A stretch of 5,636 nucleotides of DNA from Verrucomicrobiales bacterium (GTDB lineage: Bacteria > Verrucomicrobiota > Verrucomicrobiia > Limisphaerales > UBA1100). The notes beneath the pieces were generated by a model. The model was not told where the DNA came from and made no database searches. It saw nothing but the letters and a program-made list of their open reading frames with translations. The DNA lies in NCBI GenBank assembly GCA_011523245.1, contig WTHG01000261.1, positions 1-5,636 on the forward strand, written 5' to 3'. A program made the translations under genes and the position numbers. Every line of letters begins with the position of its first letter. The first letter of the stretch is position 1. Positions 5,115 through 5,636 of this stretch are shown here, one piece after another.

Positions 5115-5636
5115 CAGGAGATTTCGAGTAGGCTTACTTCAGGACGGCAATTGAACCGCAGCCCGTTGAGATTGCCGACACCTTTGGAAATATGAAGCCA
5201 ACGGTCTCCCAATCGATGTAGGCCTCGGACATACTTTTTGTCCTTCACCGGGGCCAAGGGGGCGCCTAAGCCGGGAAGATAAACCTGCCCTCCATGGGTG
5301 TGGCCGCTAAGCATCAGTTGCCACGGGTAAGTCGCTAGTTCTGTTTTGGTGTCCGGATTGTGGGATAGCAGAATGGTTGGGTATTGCTCCTCGAGCCCAG
5401 CGAAAGCTTGATCGGGGCAGCATTCTCGATTCCAAAGATCGCCCACGCCTACCACGTTGATTGTTTGCTCTGCCAAGTCAACTAACGTGTGTTCGTTGTG
5501 CAAGAGGTGGATGCCGGCTTTTTTTAGCATTCGCTGAACTGGCAAACTATGGGCAGCGCCAATCTTCATGGTGCCCGATGCCCAAGAGCCACCATCGTGA
5601 TTGCCTAAGCAGGCATAAGTTGGTGCAGTTTTGGAC
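5114..5636 (-). CDS. YaeI-type metallophosphoesterase, C-terminal part (runs off right edge)
   Basis: The frame is open from the right edge to a TGA at 5116-5114, giving 173 residues without the N-terminus. An internal ATG at 5569 is not the true start, because family motifs lie before it. Visible are the catalytic GNHD (11-14 of the fragment), GVGDLW (63-68), LLSHNPD (89-95) and SGHTHGGQ (110-117), all calcineurin-like metallophosphoesterase motifs that bind the two-metal centre. The first blocks (D-x-H and G-D) must lie beyond the edge. AGIHLLHNE after GNHD and the ending with GVGNLNGLRFNCRPEVSLLEI are typical of the YaeI/YkuE group. Members include phosphodiesterases and, in Chlamydia, the UDP-2,3-diacylglucosamine hydrolase LpxG of lipid A synthesis. 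The substrate cannot be decided here. Its stop overlaps the thiS start by one base. Confidence 0.9.
   Translation of the reverse strand, partial: SKTAPTYACLGNHDGGSWASGTMKIGAAHSLPVQRMLKKAGIHLLHNEHTLVDLAEQTINVVGVGDLWNRECCPDQAFAGLEEQYPTILLSHNPDTKTELATYPWQLMLSGHTHGGQVYLPGLGAPLAPVKDKKYVRGLHRLGDRWLHISKGVGNLNGLRFNCRPEVSLLEIS

Noticed and set aside
5114..5569. A complete 151-residue phosphoesterase starting at the ATG at 5569.
   Set aside because: The catalytic GNHD motif lies in frame upstream of that ATG, and the frame remains open to the window edge, so the gene is partial.

Overview
The window looks like ordinary bacterial chromosome from a Gram-negative (diderm) organism. It carries a TonB-type energy transducer, exported proteins with signal peptides, and translation and ion-homeostasis housekeeping genes. 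No phage, insertion sequence, CRISPR array, tRNA or rRNA was seen. Several starts lack a clear Shine-Dalgarno motif. That, together with the TonB-like protein, the helical-domain/TlpA fusion and the YaeI-type phosphoesterase, would fit the Verrucomicrobiota/PVC neighbourhood. This placement is inference only; no marker in the window settles it.

Layout: (1) 1-359, minus strand, is the N-terminal part of a TonB-like protein running off the left edge. (2) 360-508 is a divergent intergenic region. (3) 509-904, plus strand, is apaG, the only plus-strand gene. It converges on (4) infA (translation initiation factor IF-1, 911-1129, minus) with 6 bp between the stop codons. (5) An intrinsic terminator at about 1185-1209 ends the transcript of (6) an exported thioredoxin-fold TlpA-like protein (1228-2124, minus). 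Upstream of it on the same strand lie (7) an MscS-family channel (2191-3462), (8) the Mg2+ transporter mgtE (3500-4834) with a recognisable promoter and strong ribosome-binding site, (9) thiS (4911-5114), and (10) a YaeI-type metallophosphoesterase (5114 to the right edge, N-terminus missing). The last two overlap by one base as TGATG.

Read in the direction of transcription (right to left), there is a phosphoesterase-thiS unit, then an mgtE-mscS-tlpA run starting at the 4855-4882 promoter and ending at the 1185-1209 terminator, then infA. MgtE and MscS handle ions and turgor at the inner membrane, and the TlpA-like protein acts outside the cytoplasm. ApaG, opposite them, belongs to a family linked in enteric bacteria to Co2+ resistance and Mg2+ efflux. 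A shared divalent-ion or envelope theme is possible but rests only on adjacency. I do not see a clearly new biological system here. The points most worth a second look are the unmistakable TonB membrane helix at the truncated left edge, thiS coupled to a phosphoesterase instead of thiamine genes, the helical domain fused to TlpA, and a 17-bp imperfect direct repeat flanking the mscS-tlpA junction.
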